From the NCBI GenBank assembly GCA_037447655.1, contig JBBHKE010000963.1:1-64000 (forward strand): 64,000 bases of DNA, in the 5' to 3' direction. The stretch comes from Zygnema cylindricum (taxonomy: Eukaryota > Streptophyta > Zygnematophyceae > Zygnematales > Zygnemataceae). The position numbers and the translations under genes were made by a program. Positions 34,117 through 49,005 of the stretch are shown here, one piece after another (within the stretch, counting starts at the first letter, position 1; the number at the start of each line of letters is the position of its first letter). Under the pieces are notes generated by a model. That model had not been told where the DNA came from. It searched no databases and saw only the letters and a list, made by a program, of their open reading frames with translations.

Positions 34117-35786
34117 CAGTGTTGGGTAGTGTTGGGTATCGAGGACCTTTTGCCGATATTCGATATATATATATATATCGAATTTCAGGTACACGATAAT
34201 CGATATATCGCTTCGATATATCGAAAACCAAATCATCGCGATATAACGCCGATATATTGCCATTTTATCGTATCGCCGATATATCGAGGCATCAAAAAAA
34301 AAAAAATCCTTTTTTTTTTCCCAAATTTTTTTTCAACCCCCCCCCCCCCCACTGAGCGCGCGCGCGGGGGGGGGGGGGGGTATCCGTACGATTTTCCGTA
34401 CTAGTACTGTACGGACACCCAGTTTTTTCGATATATATCGCGATAATTTATGTTGGTCCCGGTACGATATATCGAGGAATGTGCTCGATCGATATTCGAT
34501 ATATCGAATATCGAAATTATCGCGATATGAATTTACCCTATACCCAACACTAGTGTTGGGTATCAAGGACCTTTTGCCGATATTCGATATATATATCGAA
34601 TTCCAGGTACCCGATAATCGATATATCGAAAACCAAATCATCGCAATATAACGCCGATATATTGCCATTTTATCGTATCGCCGATATATCGAGGCATCAA
34701 AAAAAAAAAATCCTTTTTTTTTTCCCAATTTTTTTTTCAAACCCCCCCCCCCACTGAGCGCGCGGGGGGGGGGGGGGGGTGTATCCGTACGATTTTCCGT
34801 ACTAGTACTGTACGGACACCCATTTTTCGATATATATCGCGATAATTTATGTTGGTCCCGGTACGATATATCGAGGAATGTGCTCGATCGATATTCGATA
34901 TATCGAATATCGAAATTATCGCGATATGAATTTACCCTATACCCAACACTAGTGTTGGGTATCAAGGACCTTTTGCCGATATTCGATATATATATCGAAT
35001 TTCAGGTATTGATAATTGATATATCGCTTCGATATATCGTAAATCAAAATATCGCGATGCATTGCCAATATATCGCCGATATATCGTATCGTCAATATAT
35101 CGAGGCATTTAAAAAAAAAAATGAAAATTTTCACAGGTCTCCAAAGTCACGTGCCTTCTGACAAGGTGACCGTAAAATCTTTGCCGAAAAGAAATACGGT
35201 TTTTTCCTGAAAGTCAGCAGAGTGAAGGAGATCCCTAAGGTACATTGACGCGGTACACTTGCGAAGTACACGAACTTAATACGCAAGTACGGATTTCCAT
35301 ACGAAAATGGTCGGTTTTCAAATTTTTGACGATTTAGAGATTTGATCGTCAGTTTACAAGGAACCACTCAAATCAAAACACGTATGTAAAAACTTGTTTA
35401 CAGAATATACGCGATGTTAACCGAGGCCTCTGTAATACATAAATTACTGTCCGTACTATTACAGAGACCTCCTCATGTAACCATACCCCAAATAAGTAAT
35501 TATATGAATTACAGAATTTGTACTTTTTTGTCGGTTACATTTAGCGGCGTCTACCTTTAAGTCACGGAACGAAAATCACATTGTACGTGGCGTATCAAAC
35601 AATTTGTTTTTTTCGCTAAAATAACATATTATATTAACATATAAAATATTAAATTTAAAAAATACTATATATCGCGATGATTTATGTTGGTCTCGGTACG
35701 ATATATCGAGGAGTCTGCTCGATCGATATTCGATATATCGAATGTCGAAATTATCGCGATATGAATTTACCCGATACCCAACACTA
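34117..35786. mobile_element. Tandem array of three hAT-like elements inserted as a unit
   Basis: Starts CAGTGTTGGG, ends CCCAACACTA, and is flanked by the 8-bp duplication GCTATTAG (34109-34116 and 35787-35794). Internal boundaries are palindromic joins ACCCAACACTAGTGTTGGG at about 34543-34561 and 34942-34960, giving copies of about 420, 399 and 836 bp. The first two share a C-run/G-run core; the third has a different 530-bp centre (about 35110-35660). A 12-bp partial terminus is duplicated at the left end. Confidence 0.8.
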
Positions 35787-35874
35787 GCTATTAGTGTTAA
35801 TGTTTTTCTCGCCATTTCAAACGTTCTACGTGCACGGTTGTTTCGGTGTTAATCTGACGGTTGAAAATGGAAGG

Positions 35875-37180
35875 TTCACCGTGAATCGGTACTAGCGCTA
35901 GAACATAATTAGTGTTGAAAAAAAATTAGTATTATTAACTCTAGTGTGGGTTCAAAGCCTTTCGCCAAAAAAAAAAATTACTCTAATTTATAAACAACTA
36001 AATTCTTCCCATAGTGTAGCTGCTATAGCCTGTGTTCACATAGTCGACCTTTGAACATATGAGAACAGGTTCGCGTGATTTTCCGCTGTCTTTATCACTG
36101 GGAATCAAATTTGAGTGCGCTTTTTTGTGTTAGGGTGCGTCTCCATGTACTTGAAACTTAGAGAATTTACTTTGTTTTCTAGCGCAAATCCGACGGACCC
36201 GGATTTCGGGTGTCCCTATGTGTACCAAACGAAGTTGTCACTTAAGGGCGTGACAATTTTAGACGTCGACAATGCCCATGACGGCTGTCGACAGTATACA
36301 ATCTGTGATGACGCACGTTATTTGTTGTAACTGCTTGTGACGTCGCATGACTTTTCCTGACATTGTAGACGTACCGCCATCCAGCCTCTGCCGTTTCACG
36401 GTTGAAGAAGATGCACTTTGCCTTTGCGTCTCTTGTCCGCTCGACGTGAAATGGCATCGGATCTTGAGACGCCTGGCGAAATAAAATACGTACCAAGCGC
36501 AAACGGACAAAACCAAACAAATTATGTACTTTGCTTTGTCGAACCTGAACGCAAACGGACAAAACATAGCGGATCGTGCACCTTCGTCGTCGCTTGAATT
36601 CTTTTGAAATTTCTTGAAAAAAAATTGCACGTGCGACTACGTGTCTCTATTTGTTTTTCGAAAATTCTTTGTTTTAAATCACATCTTCCCTGTGTTTTAA
36701 AGAAAAGTTTGAAGATGACGTTTTTTGGCGTGGCCGTGGGTCGAAGAACACAAAACGACAACATGTAGTACATCTTAAATTCGATGATGACGCAAAATGT
36801 ACTTTATATTTTCTCTATTTTTTTGTACGGTTGAAACTTACGCGGTACGGCTCTAAGTTTTACAGGAAAACGACAGAAAAAAAACCCTTACTTAAGCACA
36901 TGGAGACGCACCCTTACTCACTTTCGCGTGTCGACGCCTTTATTTGACACTCTTTTTGTACGATTGTACTAAATAACGAGCGATTTTAGTACGGATTGAA
37001 GCATTTCTTACAATGGACTATTTAAAAGCACTCCAAAGTAGAGTAATTAACGTTAATTAAACAGTACCTATATTTACGTCAAAAAATAAAATTAAGTTAT
37101 TTATTCTATTTTAGGTTCAAGGGTCAAAATTTGGGGGGCGCGGATTAGCGTTATTAACACTAATAGCGATTCACGGTATA
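35875..37180. mobile_element. Type 1 TACACCG element nested in the type 2 MITE
   Basis: Left end TTCACCGTGAATCGGTACTAG, right end CTAATAGCGATTCACGGTATA, inverted copies of the 203-bp family terminus. It contains the Harbinger-like element at 36133-36913. Confidence 0.65.
36133..36913. mobile_element. PIF/Harbinger-like non-autonomous element (781 bp)
   Basis: Terminal inverted repeats GGGTGCGTCTCCATGTACTT and AAGCACATGGAGACGCACCC, flanked by the 3-bp duplication TTA (36130-36132 and 36914-36916), the classic PIF/Harbinger target. The interior has open frames on the minus strand without recognisable transposase motifs. Confidence 0.8.
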
Positions 37181-37289
37181 CTATTCACACCTTCTATTGG
37201 CGGTCTCATGTCGAGACATTTGTGCACGTAAAGAAAAGATGTTCAAGTGGCGAAAAAAACCATTTTCACTAATAGCGATCCATGATTTA

Positions 37290-38180
37290 CTATTTGTCCA
37301 CCGAGATTTACGCCACAGCCACATGTAGGGAAAATTAGGGCTTGGCAATTAGGGTTTGCGCCAAATGCAGATCGTGGTCTTGATATTCTCTCCACTTCAT
37401 CCTTTCCGCGTGTCGTTACCAACCTGATTTCCACCGTGGTGGGGACAACTTTTGCTCTCTTGTGGAACCAGTCTCTTCAATTTTTATTTCCCTATATTGG
37501 TAGTGTAACTAAGGCTATTGCATAATGATAAAAAACATCACACCCTATTTGGTTATATTATTTGGCTCGACTGACCATTCACGGTGTCCTGGTCAATCAT
37601 ATATCAAATATGTTGTGTATACCTAAGCATCAATATTCTTTTCACCATTTAAATCGATTTTTCTTGGTTCACACTTGTTTGATATTTATTTGGAGATGGC
37701 CAATTGGGAGGGAAAATTGTTCCCTTTCCATCGCTACCTTGGAAGTAATAATGCAACAAGTGTGCACGGAAAAGTTTAAAAACCAAAAGAGCTAATGCCA
37801 ACGTCAGTACAAAGTGATTGCTACAAAAGCAGAGTCTTTATGATTTACTGTTCCATGACAGTGATGATAAAGACGGTGTCAAAATTTCCACGATAGCGCT
37901 GGTAGACTATGTTTGCATTGATATGACATGGTAATTATTAAAATCTCTAAAGTTCCACGACTTGTGTTAGTATTTACCACTATGTGGAGAATGCGTTGGC
38001 GATAAAATTTAGATAATGCTAGAAAAATATCGTAGAATAGTAGAATGCATCCATCAAATCAGGAAAAGAGGGATCACCACAACAATGATTCCCTTGTTAT
38101 GCCAATGGTGTAACATGAGAACAATTCATTATTTTGAACCATTAAAGGGCTCTTAGCGTATTGGGGGTTTTCTTTGCGGT
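37290..38180. other. Intergenic, no gene seen
   Basis: AT-rich unique-looking sequence; short open frames only. Confidence 0.5.
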
Positions 38181-39150
38181 GATTGGAAGGCCCTCAAATG
38201 CCGAGGATGATGATCGTGTTCCTAGTGCTTTTTTTACACCCCGTTGTCCACCTATCCTGCTTGGCTCGGCTACTTTTCCGACCAATTTTTTTGTATGTTT
38301 CTAAAAACGGGTTTGTCCCACGTGGATGACCTCTTTCCTGACCCTCATATTGCTTTTACTTTTTCGACGAGGTGTTTCACCCATCACCCCTCCTGGTTCA
38401 CTCACAGTGCCTGCCACCCATTCTTGTGTCGCATTTATTTTTGCCTTCGATGATCATTCTATGGACATCCTCCACGCCTTATCTTGTGGGGCTTTTGATT
38501 GCAAGTCGGGGCCTGCAGCCCGCTTTTATATATCTCTTCATGTCTCCCTTGTGGGGTTGGGTTTAGTATTTACGGCACGTGTAACGCGTGCTCCCTATTT
38601 GGGGTGTTGGTGCCTTATTGCCCCCACGCTTGTCTCACAGATTTTGCTGGGAATTTTATTTTTGCTACCATCATTCCTCGAGAATCGGAGGGTGTCTTGT
38701 CCTTTCAGCCCCTCTTTTCTTTTCTTCCCTTGCTTTAGCAGGTATGCCGGTTTTCTCCACCCATATTTGAAAGCCAGTTGCACGCGTCCAAACTTCTCGA
38801 GGCGCTTCTCTCTGATTCTACACGTGCCTGTTTATTCTCTTGCGAGGACCCTACTTCCGGAGCTTGACATTTGGCTACACTACCCTCATACCCACTGAAC
38901 CCTCAGGATTAAACTTGGCCTCCCTCATTCTCTCTCGTGCAACCAGATCCTTCAGCCAGATGTTCAATTGCTTCATCGCTCACAGTGGGGAGAGCTTGAC
39001 CCTTGCACACGATACTGTTCACAGAACTATTGCGACTATGGCTTTGGGGAGGAGGGGTTGAAACTCTGTTCGTCAGGATATTTCACATATTATTACGTGC
39101 TTCTGATTCGATATTCAAACTTTTGCTGATATAGCATGTATTGCTGTGCT
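38181..39150 (+). pseudogene. Ruined LINE (non-LTR retrotransposon) fragment
   Basis: The part 38720-39150 is homologous at DNA level to 57470-57900: CTTCTCGAGGCGCTTCTCTCTGATTC, CGGAGCTTG, CATTCTCTCTCGTGCAACC, TCACAGTGGGGAGAGCTTGACCC, CACGATACTGTTCACAGAAC. The frames are scattered. The part 38210-38460 resembles 58830-59330 (CACCCCGTTGTCCACC, TTGTCCCACGTGGATGACC, GACGAGGT). No intact domain remains. Confidence 0.65.
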
Positions 39151-40120
39151 GCTTTTCCTGCAGATGCCATTTCATTTTACTAACAGAAATGGCTTCTTGC
39201 AAATGCAATTCAACAACTTAACCTTAACGATACCTTTCTTTGAGTAAGCATCTGAGAGTGAAATGAATACGGCTAACCATGTGCTAGACTCTGTTTCTCA
39301 TCCACAATATGTACAATGTGACACCATCTAAGGACGTCCATTTAAGTTTCCTTCAGTCCACTTGGTTACAGATGGTGTGAACATTCCTAATTGCATTGGA
39401 GTAACTGCGATAACTTCAGCTTCATAAATAAAGACACTTCATAGGGATTTCATAGACCAAAAACCAGCCTATGAAACATGTCCATGGTTTCCAAACCAGT
39501 GCTCACTGCCATTTCCATTAAGTCACGACAGCAAAATCTGTGACAGAAAGATGTAAACCTTTGCCCAGTAACTGTCACTGTAAACTGCGAAAATCTTGTC
39601 CTTCAGCATAAAAATATGTCACGAATCCAATAGTGTCGTTGTTTAAAAATTACCTTTACACATGACTAAAATCTTCATCAGACCAAACCCTTTAGAGACT
39701 GGTAAATGGTGTTTACATGCAATTCTGCACCCTGAATTATGGACAGTCCTGGGACAGCAAAACATAAGACCCGTCCCTCCCTCCTGCTTTTGCAACCCTT
39801 TCCCTAGTATGAGGGTCCAGCTTCTCGGCTCAAAAGCCAGAGCACAGATAAAGACACTAGAGAATCTGTGACAAAAGCATTCACGCAAATATAAAAGAGA
39901 GTTGACAAACACCAAATGATTGTCCATAAACGTAAATCGTGACAAAGTCAACCATCATTTACAACATGCAGCGCTCAAACATTTGCGCCAGGTCAATTTG
40001 CAAGATTTCTTGACTCAGTTAGACAAGATTATGAGTTGAAACGAAAAGATTCTATTACTCCAGAGATCTGTTTACAAAATTGCCACCATTTCACCCTGTG
40101 CAGCAAGCCAAACAATTCCC
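39151..40120. other. Intergenic / 3' side of RPS16
   Basis: No gene seen. The part just left of 40121 is the 3' UTR of RPS16 read on the minus strand. Confidence 0.5.
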
Positions 40121-42202
<2,082 letters not shown>

Positions 42203-42839
42203 AGCGCCGCTGCTTTAACGTTTATCGCAGACGCGAGAGAGAGAGAAAGAAAGTTTCGAACGTCTAAGGATTGATAAACCCTGGCGGAAGGCGGGCTGTG
42301 ATGATATTTTCTTTTTGTCGCGAACAATTTTTTGAGACGGGCAGCATTCCCTTTCGGAGGATAAAATATTCTGACTTGCGCGCCTATAGAACGTTTGTTT
42401 GTGCTTTATGGATTTTCGCATTTTCCCATATGAATGGTATTAGGAAGCAACTTGCCCGCTGACGAAGTTTTCGGGCAGACATTGTTGAAACGTTTGAGTG
42501 TTGCCCGCCGAGAAAATAAGTTAAAACGTTTCGAAGGGAAAACATTTTTTTTTGGGCAGCCTTCGGGGCTTTAATGGGCTGGCGTCAAAGTTTTAGTTCT
42601 CTTTCGTTCCTCTTCGTCTCTGCGTAAGGTATGTCATGGCGGCGAGTCATGTAACACAACCTCCGCTAGTGTTAGTTTGCAGATGTCGTTTTCTGCCTTT
42701 TCTTTTGCCAATCTTCTACTGGACAACGAGGGAACTGCCTATGTTACGTGTCTATTCATGTCTGTTTCTCTTGCTTGCTTGTCTTTTTTTAAGCTAACAT
42801 GAGCTGATAGAAACCTGCAGTGCAGGGAGGTGAGCGAAG
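42203..42839. promoter_or_regulatory. Shared divergent promoter region of RPS16 and RPL13
   Basis: The 637 bp between the two ATGs. CTCTTTCGTTCCTCTTCGTCTCTGCG before GTAAGGTATGT (42629) and CCTGCAG (ending 42820) suggest that the RPL13 5' UTR has its own intron of about 192 bp. A GA/CT tract (42235-42252) lies on the RPS16 side. Pyrimidine-rich leaders fit ribosomal protein mRNAs. Confidence 0.6.
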
Positions 42840-44870
42840 ATGGTGAGGCACAACAATGAGGTCCCGCACCAGCATTTCAAGAAGGACTGGCAGTCTTATG
42901 TGAAAACATGGTTCAACCAGCCGGCAAGGAAGAAGCGTAGACGTGTTGGTGAGTATTCTGTTGACTTTTGACCTTAAAAGTTTCAATTTGCAGTTCACTG
43001 CCCTACCGTTCCACCCGTTCTGCTGACTTGAGTAGTTTTAGTTTTGTGTACTGACAACCTCTTCATATTATCCAGCTCGTGAGAAGAAGGCGGTTCAAAT
43101 TTTCCCTCGCCCTGTCTCTGGGCTTTTGCGACCTATTGTGCGTTCCCAGACCTTGAAGTACAACACAAAGATTCGTGCTGGGAGAGGCTTCACCCTTGAG
43201 GAGTTGAAGGTAATCTTTTCAACACTCAACTTAGTGGTTATATTGATTTTCCTCGTCTCAGTAAGGTGCCCATTGATTTCACACAGGGTAATTTTACGTA
43301 ACTGCTGGTAGGGTTTTTGATTCGTACATAATGAAGAGAGGTGCTGCTTCCAGCAAACACATTTAGGTTAGCTGCACTATTGTTTTTAGTCGTCTGTGTT
43401 CTGCGAATTTTTTCATTTTTTTCTCTATGAGCGACTTTATTACAAACGATTTGAACGACTTAGTGGATGAAAGTTGGACAGTATTGGGTGTTGTGTTTCA
43501 CTGGTAAATTCATTTCTCAGAACTGACTTTGGCCCAGGAGAACTTGAAGCTACTGCAATTTGCAACTTCTTTAGGGTTGTCGTCAGTTGGTCGTTAGTTA
43601 AGTGTTGTTTTCTCCTTAGTGTCAGTCACGCGCCGTTTTTACATGCTAGACTTCTGTGTGGCTTACAGGAAGCAGGCATTCCAAGGAAGTTGGCCCCGAC
43701 AATTGGTATCGCAGTTGATCACAGAAGGACAAACAAGTGTTTGGAGAGCCTTCAAATTAATGCCCAACGGTTGAAGGCCTACAAGGCGAAGCTTGTTGTC
43801 TTCCCACGGAGATCAAAGAAGCCTAAGGTACGCAGTTTGCAGTTTGACTTCCATTTTTAAAGCTCGTGATGTGCTATCCTTTTCCTTTTCTCAATGCGAG
43901 TTGAGACTTGAACAATTTGAAGCTTTGAAGCTCAACTTTATAGGTGTCTGGTTGTACATTTGGTCTTCTTAGGACCCTACTCTTTTATAATGTAAGGGTA
44001 CTTACTCTTGTTCGACGCTGGGCAAGTGAACTTCCCATTAGACATCCATCTAGTCATTTTACTGTTAACTTATGGACAAGTCAGCTGTAAAGGATTTAAA
44101 TTTAATTCGTTCTATTAATGACTTGGTGACTTTTGAAAGCTTAGACCAGTCCAAAATGAAGGGTTTCATTGTGACTACCAACTCTCCATTCTTCTTGCTT
44201 TGGGGGAAGTGACAGGATAACAGATGCAACAGAACTATGCAGTGTCAACATGCTTTTTTGTTTTATCCTGTGGTTTTTGTTAATAGGCCTTTAATGTAAC
44301 TAGTGTTCCTACTTGTGCCATCAATCATGTTTTTTCCTGGTATTGACGGGTTAAATTTCAAATATCTCAGCCGGAACACCTAGGTCACTTGTATACGAAA
44401 ATTGGCCTTTTCAAGCCTGCAAAGGTTTTACGGCGTTTGAGTCCTTGATGGATTTCTAGCATTGCACTGAAAAACTTTGCACTGTGCAAAATCGCACTGC
44501 AAAACCTTGCACTGTGCGAAACCCTTCCTGAGAGGTGTCTGCTCAATCTGTATGTGTGAAGGTATCGGGTTGACAATAGAGAAGTTTAGGGTGGATGGAA
44601 AAATAACGCTCATATCCTTCCTTCTTTTTGGCTATTGGTTTACAGGCTGGTGATGCTACTCCAGAGGAGCTGGCAAGCGCAACACAGTTGTCCGGCCCTG
44701 TCCTTCCTATTACTTCTGTGCGGCCATTGCCTGAGATTGTGGAGATTACTGACGAGATGAAGGAAGTGAAGGCATATCAGAAGCTGCGATTGGAGCGCAT
44801 GAATGCTCGCCTGGATGGTCGCAGGAAGAAGAAGGCGGCTGAGGCAGAGAAGGCTGAGGAAAAGAAGTAA
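42840..44870 (+). CDS. RPL13: 60S ribosomal protein L13 (eL13), complete, four exons, 208 aa
   Basis: Coding exons 42840-42948, 43076-43209, 43669-43827, 44646-44870 (TAA); the split codon G|CT gives Ala, the other junctions are phase 0. The protein opens [20 protein letters not shown], has [69 protein letters not shown] and a basic/acidic tail EAEKAEEKK. Length and motif order match plant eL13, a large-subunit surface protein. The open frame seen to extend upstream of 43669 and 44646 is intron. Splice sites are canonical. Confidence 0.97.
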
Positions 44871-45571
44871 AATTGAGAATTAGGGTTTTGCACTCTAATG
44901 TGCATTGAAGTGAGATATCCTGGAGAAACGCGGGCAGGGGCAAGCTAGCTGATGTAATACCTTGTTTGTTGTTAACTGGAAGTTGATGGAGAGTCGACAC
45001 ACGACCATGTGCAGCCCCCATGATTTGCTGTTGTGTTGCTGTATTTTTTTTCTGGTAATGTGACATACCTGTGTGAACTTTCCCACATTTTCCAGTACCT
45101 TCCTACTTTTTTCAATTGTTCGATGTTTGAACTCCGTTTCATCCTCCTTAAACCTCAAACAATGCTTTGTTGTTGTTGGAAATACGACTCCCTTAGGTGA
45201 GCAGCTGGAAACAGAACTGGAATATTGTGTTTTTTGGAAAAGCTGGTGAATTAAATGGTGGAGGTTAAATGCAGATGATGCCTATCATGTGATCTTCTCT
45301 GGTTCTCTAGTGCATTTATTTGCAGAGAGCTGATGTTCTTACGCAGACCTCAGAATTAAATGACATGGAGAATCTGCACAGTTTGTCGTGAATGTTGATG
45401 CTTATATTGCTGCGAAAGGATACCAAAGTGGAGAACCTCGAAAAGAAATTCAAGCAACCAATGTGGAAAACTTGCTTTGATATACCTGTCTTCCAACGAC
45501 TATCACTCTTAGTGTGTAGGATCTTTAAATGCTAACTTTAGTTTGAGGAGACGTGGCAAATTGTTGTTCAC
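44871..45571. other. RPL13 3' UTR and intergenic
   Basis: No gene seen. The TGTAACTGGAAG-type unique sequence ends at the MITE beginning at 45572. Confidence 0.5.
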
Positions 45572-46068
45572 TACACCGCGAATCGTAATTAGAGTTATGT
45601 ACGCTACTTCCGCCACCCTAAATTTTGACTCTATCACCATAAATAGAGTACATTATTCTAAATTATTCTTTACATTATTTAAGGTACTTTTTGAATGAGT
45701 GTTACAGTGCAGTTTTAAATAGTGTGGCATACAGTTGGTGTCTGATTGTGCAAATTTGTACTTCATTAAGTAAAAAAGTACAAATAATGATTTAATACAG
45801 GCCGTGATCATGTAACTGCGTTTTAACAAACAACGCAGTGCAAACGTCATAATGAATTGAAACTGTACATTTTGTCAGATTTTGTACACGCACATAATTT
45901 ACAGGAGATATATTCAGCGCCCAAATTTACGCCCAATTAGAGTTATTGATAAATTAGAGTAATTTTTTTTTTGAAGAGGGTTGATCACCCAAAATAGCGT
46001 TATAACATTATTTCTTTTCGTTTTTTTACTCTAATTATTTCTTTACTCTAATTACGATTTGCGGTGTA
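45572..46068. mobile_element. 497-bp type 1 TACACCG element
   Basis: TACACCGCGAATCGTAATTAG ... CTAATTACGATTTGCGGTGTA, with TA at both ends. The left 100 bases resemble the 203-bp family (TATGTACGCTA, CACCCTAAATTTTGAC), and the inner part has additional ATTAGAGT words. Confidence 0.85.
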
Positions 46069-46310
46069 GTATATCGTCATTGGTGTTAATTTTTTTTTGC
46101 CACTTGAAACATCTTTTTTTTGTGCACACTTGTTCGATTGTTAATCTGTTAATCGATTGTACGTTAAGATTCTCACTTTCCAATTGGTGCTCTTTAATCA
46201 AAAATTGGACAAGTGGGCACAGAAAAAAGATGTGCGATACACTGATTTTAAGAGTTGTTCACACTTTTGTCATTTTCAGCAAAATCTCCACGGAATAGTA
46301 TTAACTCTCC

Positions 46311-46513
46311 TACACCGCCAATCGTAATTAGCGATAATAACACTAATTCGGTCACGAGTTTTTTTGGCTAAAAATCACAAAATAGAGTTTACAACATTAT
46401 TTAAGGAAATGGACCAAAATCCGCCATGTCACCTTGCACTAAATTAGTATCAATAATTATAATTTCGCATTTACACTAATTTTTCTTTAACAGTAATAGC
46501 GAAGGGCGGTGTA
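46311..46513. mobile_element. 203-bp type 1 TACACCG MITE
   Basis: TACACCGCCAATCGTAATTAG ... CAGTAATAGCGAAGGGCGGTGTA. Same length and internal order (ATTTAAGGAAATGGACCAAAATCC, CCATGTCACC) as the 33465-33667 copy. Confidence 0.9.
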
Positions 46514-49005
46514 GCGGTGGGCAGCGTAATATCGCTGTTAATGTTAAAAATGTGCACAAATGTTAATAATTCAGTGTTCACTCGACCATGTACCTTACTG
46601 ATCAGACGAACATTTCGTTTTACTTGTATGTGATTCCTTCAAGGACAGATCTAGGACCTTTGCAAAACCATTCTCTTGAATGATCAGTCTTTATCACAAC
46701 AGCGGCTATCCTCATAGTTATAACTGCAGCCATGTCAGCACTGAAGGCTTGTGTTGAATAGAAACGGTTTGTATCATACAATGCAAACATGTCCCACAAA
46801 ACCTCGTTGAAAAGATGACGGAGAAATGCTGCAATGCAAACTGGGTTTGCAAACTAAAAATTTGCTTTTACCAGGCCCATCCAACAGGACCTTCAGTTCT
46901 ATCTTCTCGAAGTATCTACAGGCTTGGAACTTGGTCTACCTTCCATTATCCATGCGTATGGTAACAAATGTCACACATCCTACCTTTCTTATCACTGCCC
47001 AGTTATTCAAATAAAACAATATGTAGCAAAGGTAATGGCATGATAAGAAAGAATGCCGACCACCCACTTTAAAGGTCCAAAACGCATTGTTTAACTACTG
47101 AGGCCATTGGAACACCCTCCCTTCCAAACGGCATCTGCTTTGCGTCCTTCCACCCTTCGAAACTTGGGTCCTGTCTAGTTGTTTTCACAAATACAAAGTA
47201 AGTTACAGAGAAAAGGACAAGAAAAAAATCGTAAGGATGGCGACAGGTCACATGCAGTAATCGGTCGCAGTTACCATGGATCAGGAAGAGGCCCTTGAGG
47301 AAAAAGCGAAGTGGCCGGTTTTGCCCAAGACCTTTCAGCCAGGATTAGAGTCAATCGTTCCAAGAGGCTCGACAACGCGGCGTCCTCTTGAAGCTCGAGC
47401 ACATTTGTTGTGCGACCTCCTTGACGCTCCAATTGTCGTTTCTGCGACACTCGAGAATGCAACACCGCGAATCGTTATTAGCATCAAGGAATGAAAACGT
47501 GGTTGTAAGTCTGTTAGGTTGCCACAGTTCATATTCTTTCAATAAGTATGCAAGTTATTGACACGTGTAATGGATCGCTTGATTTCAGAGCATTGGTTTG
47601 TCATGGTTTGAAAAGACCAGTCTAAACCGTGAATTGATATTAGCGTTACAACATGGGTTTTACTAAGTGTTACTAATTCTAATTTAGGTCTGATCCGAAC
47701 GGCTTTGGACCGCTTACCAACTTAGGGTTAAGAAAAAGAACAATATGTAATATTTGACACTATTTTATGTTCAAGGGCCAAAAAAGACAGGCACTGGATT
47801 AGTATTATTGAAGTTAATAAGATTGACGATGAAGCGCTCACACATCCTTCAGACGCAGCAGACTGGCCATACCGTAATCCAAATTCTGTTTTCCAGCAGT
47901 TCATCTGGTACACTTTCAAAAAAGAGTTCAGCAAGAAACTGGCAAGTTTTCTGTGATTTATCTTCAGTTTTCCCCTTTGGTAACACGCCTTCGGTAAGAC
48001 TCCTTTGGTTTTGAAACATTTTGATTCAGCTTTGTCTATGTTTGAAACTGTTTGGTTTGGCACAAGCCTTCTCGAACTATGATTAAACTGGTTCGAAAAT
48101 AGTGCAGCGGTATATAGCGTTTCCTGGTTACACAAAAAAAAACCAAACTCCATTCGTTTTGTATGCCAAAAAACAAGTACTGCGTGTGATATGATCTGAC
48201 AGTTCAAATGGGTACTTCAAAACTAAAATCGCTTTGAGTTTAATAATTTCTGACTCTCACCACCAACCTACACCCTCAACAGGTATCAGCGGTACAACAG
48301 ACCTAGCTATCAACGGGATTAGAACCACCTACAAAACCTAAAGCTGTGCCAAGCTATGTGGACACATGCTATTTGCGGAATTAAAAAGAAATAGCCACAC
48401 TAAATCAAGTAATGAACAATATTTTACATGGCCCCAAAAAGTAGAGTTGTTACTTCCAAAAGTGATGCACTGTATCATACCAAAAAAAAAAACTGGAGTA
48501 GATGGCCATTAGAATGGAACACAGTTTTATATGTATGAAAAAAGAAAGACAGTGATGCTGACCACCTACTTTCACAAGCTAATGATTATGATTTTTTAAA
48601 GTGCAGATGTCAGAAAATGAGCTCCAAAAGTTAGTTTCCAAAATAGTTGATGCACAGTATACTGCCGCGCAGCTCTCGGCCTGCCATTGAAGTTAGACTT
48701 AAGGATATGGGGATAACCATCTTATTCAATTAAATTTGACTGCCTGAAGAAGGTGTCTAGATCAGTTCTGTCCATAACAACCCTGAGCCGTCTCAATCAA
48801 GTTAGGCACACTTTGAGTAAGCGAACAAAACCAACCTGGACTGTGTACTGTCATTGCGATCGACCTCAAGCTCTCTATGGAATTTTCTATTAAACACCTC
48901 AACCTTGTATGAGCTCCAACAATGTTAGTTCCTTTCTTAAAAAAATTGTAACTATTCACAACATGACAACAAAAAGTGAGCCTGTAGGCTGAAGCAAAAT
49001 CTCAC
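46514..49005. other. Intergenic with MITE fragments; possible last exon of the SirB1 gene at the right edge
   Basis: Terminus fragments occur at 47462-47483 (CACCGCGAATCGTTATTAGC) and a diverged type 1 copy at about 47630-47835 (CCGTGAATTGATATTAGCG, ATGTTCAAGGGCCAAAA). Further exons of the minus-strand gene ending at 49006 probably lie within 48600-48960 but I could not place them. Confidence 0.5.

Larger units (their letters stand above)
34096..37289. mobile_element. Type 2 TACACCG MITE, split by two later insertions
   Basis: Left piece TACACCGCGTATCGCTATTAG (34096-34116), middle piece TGTTAATGTTTTTCTCGCC... to about 35874, right piece about 37181-37289 ending GCGATCCATGATTTA. Left and right ends are imperfect inverted repeats (ATCGCTATTAGTG, TTTTTCGCCA). 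Interior words (CTGACGGTTG, TGGCGGTCT) match the intact 221-bp element at 21431. Confidence 0.7.

Noticed and set aside
36259-36630. 123-codon minus-strand frame inside the Harbinger-like element
   Set aside because: No DDE or Myb-like motif and overlapping frames of similar length; more likely chance in a non-autonomous element.
43474-43668. Upstream part of the open frame reaching into RPL13 exon 3
   Set aside because: It is intron sequence; the exon starts after TTACAG at 43668 and the upstream residues do not match eL13.
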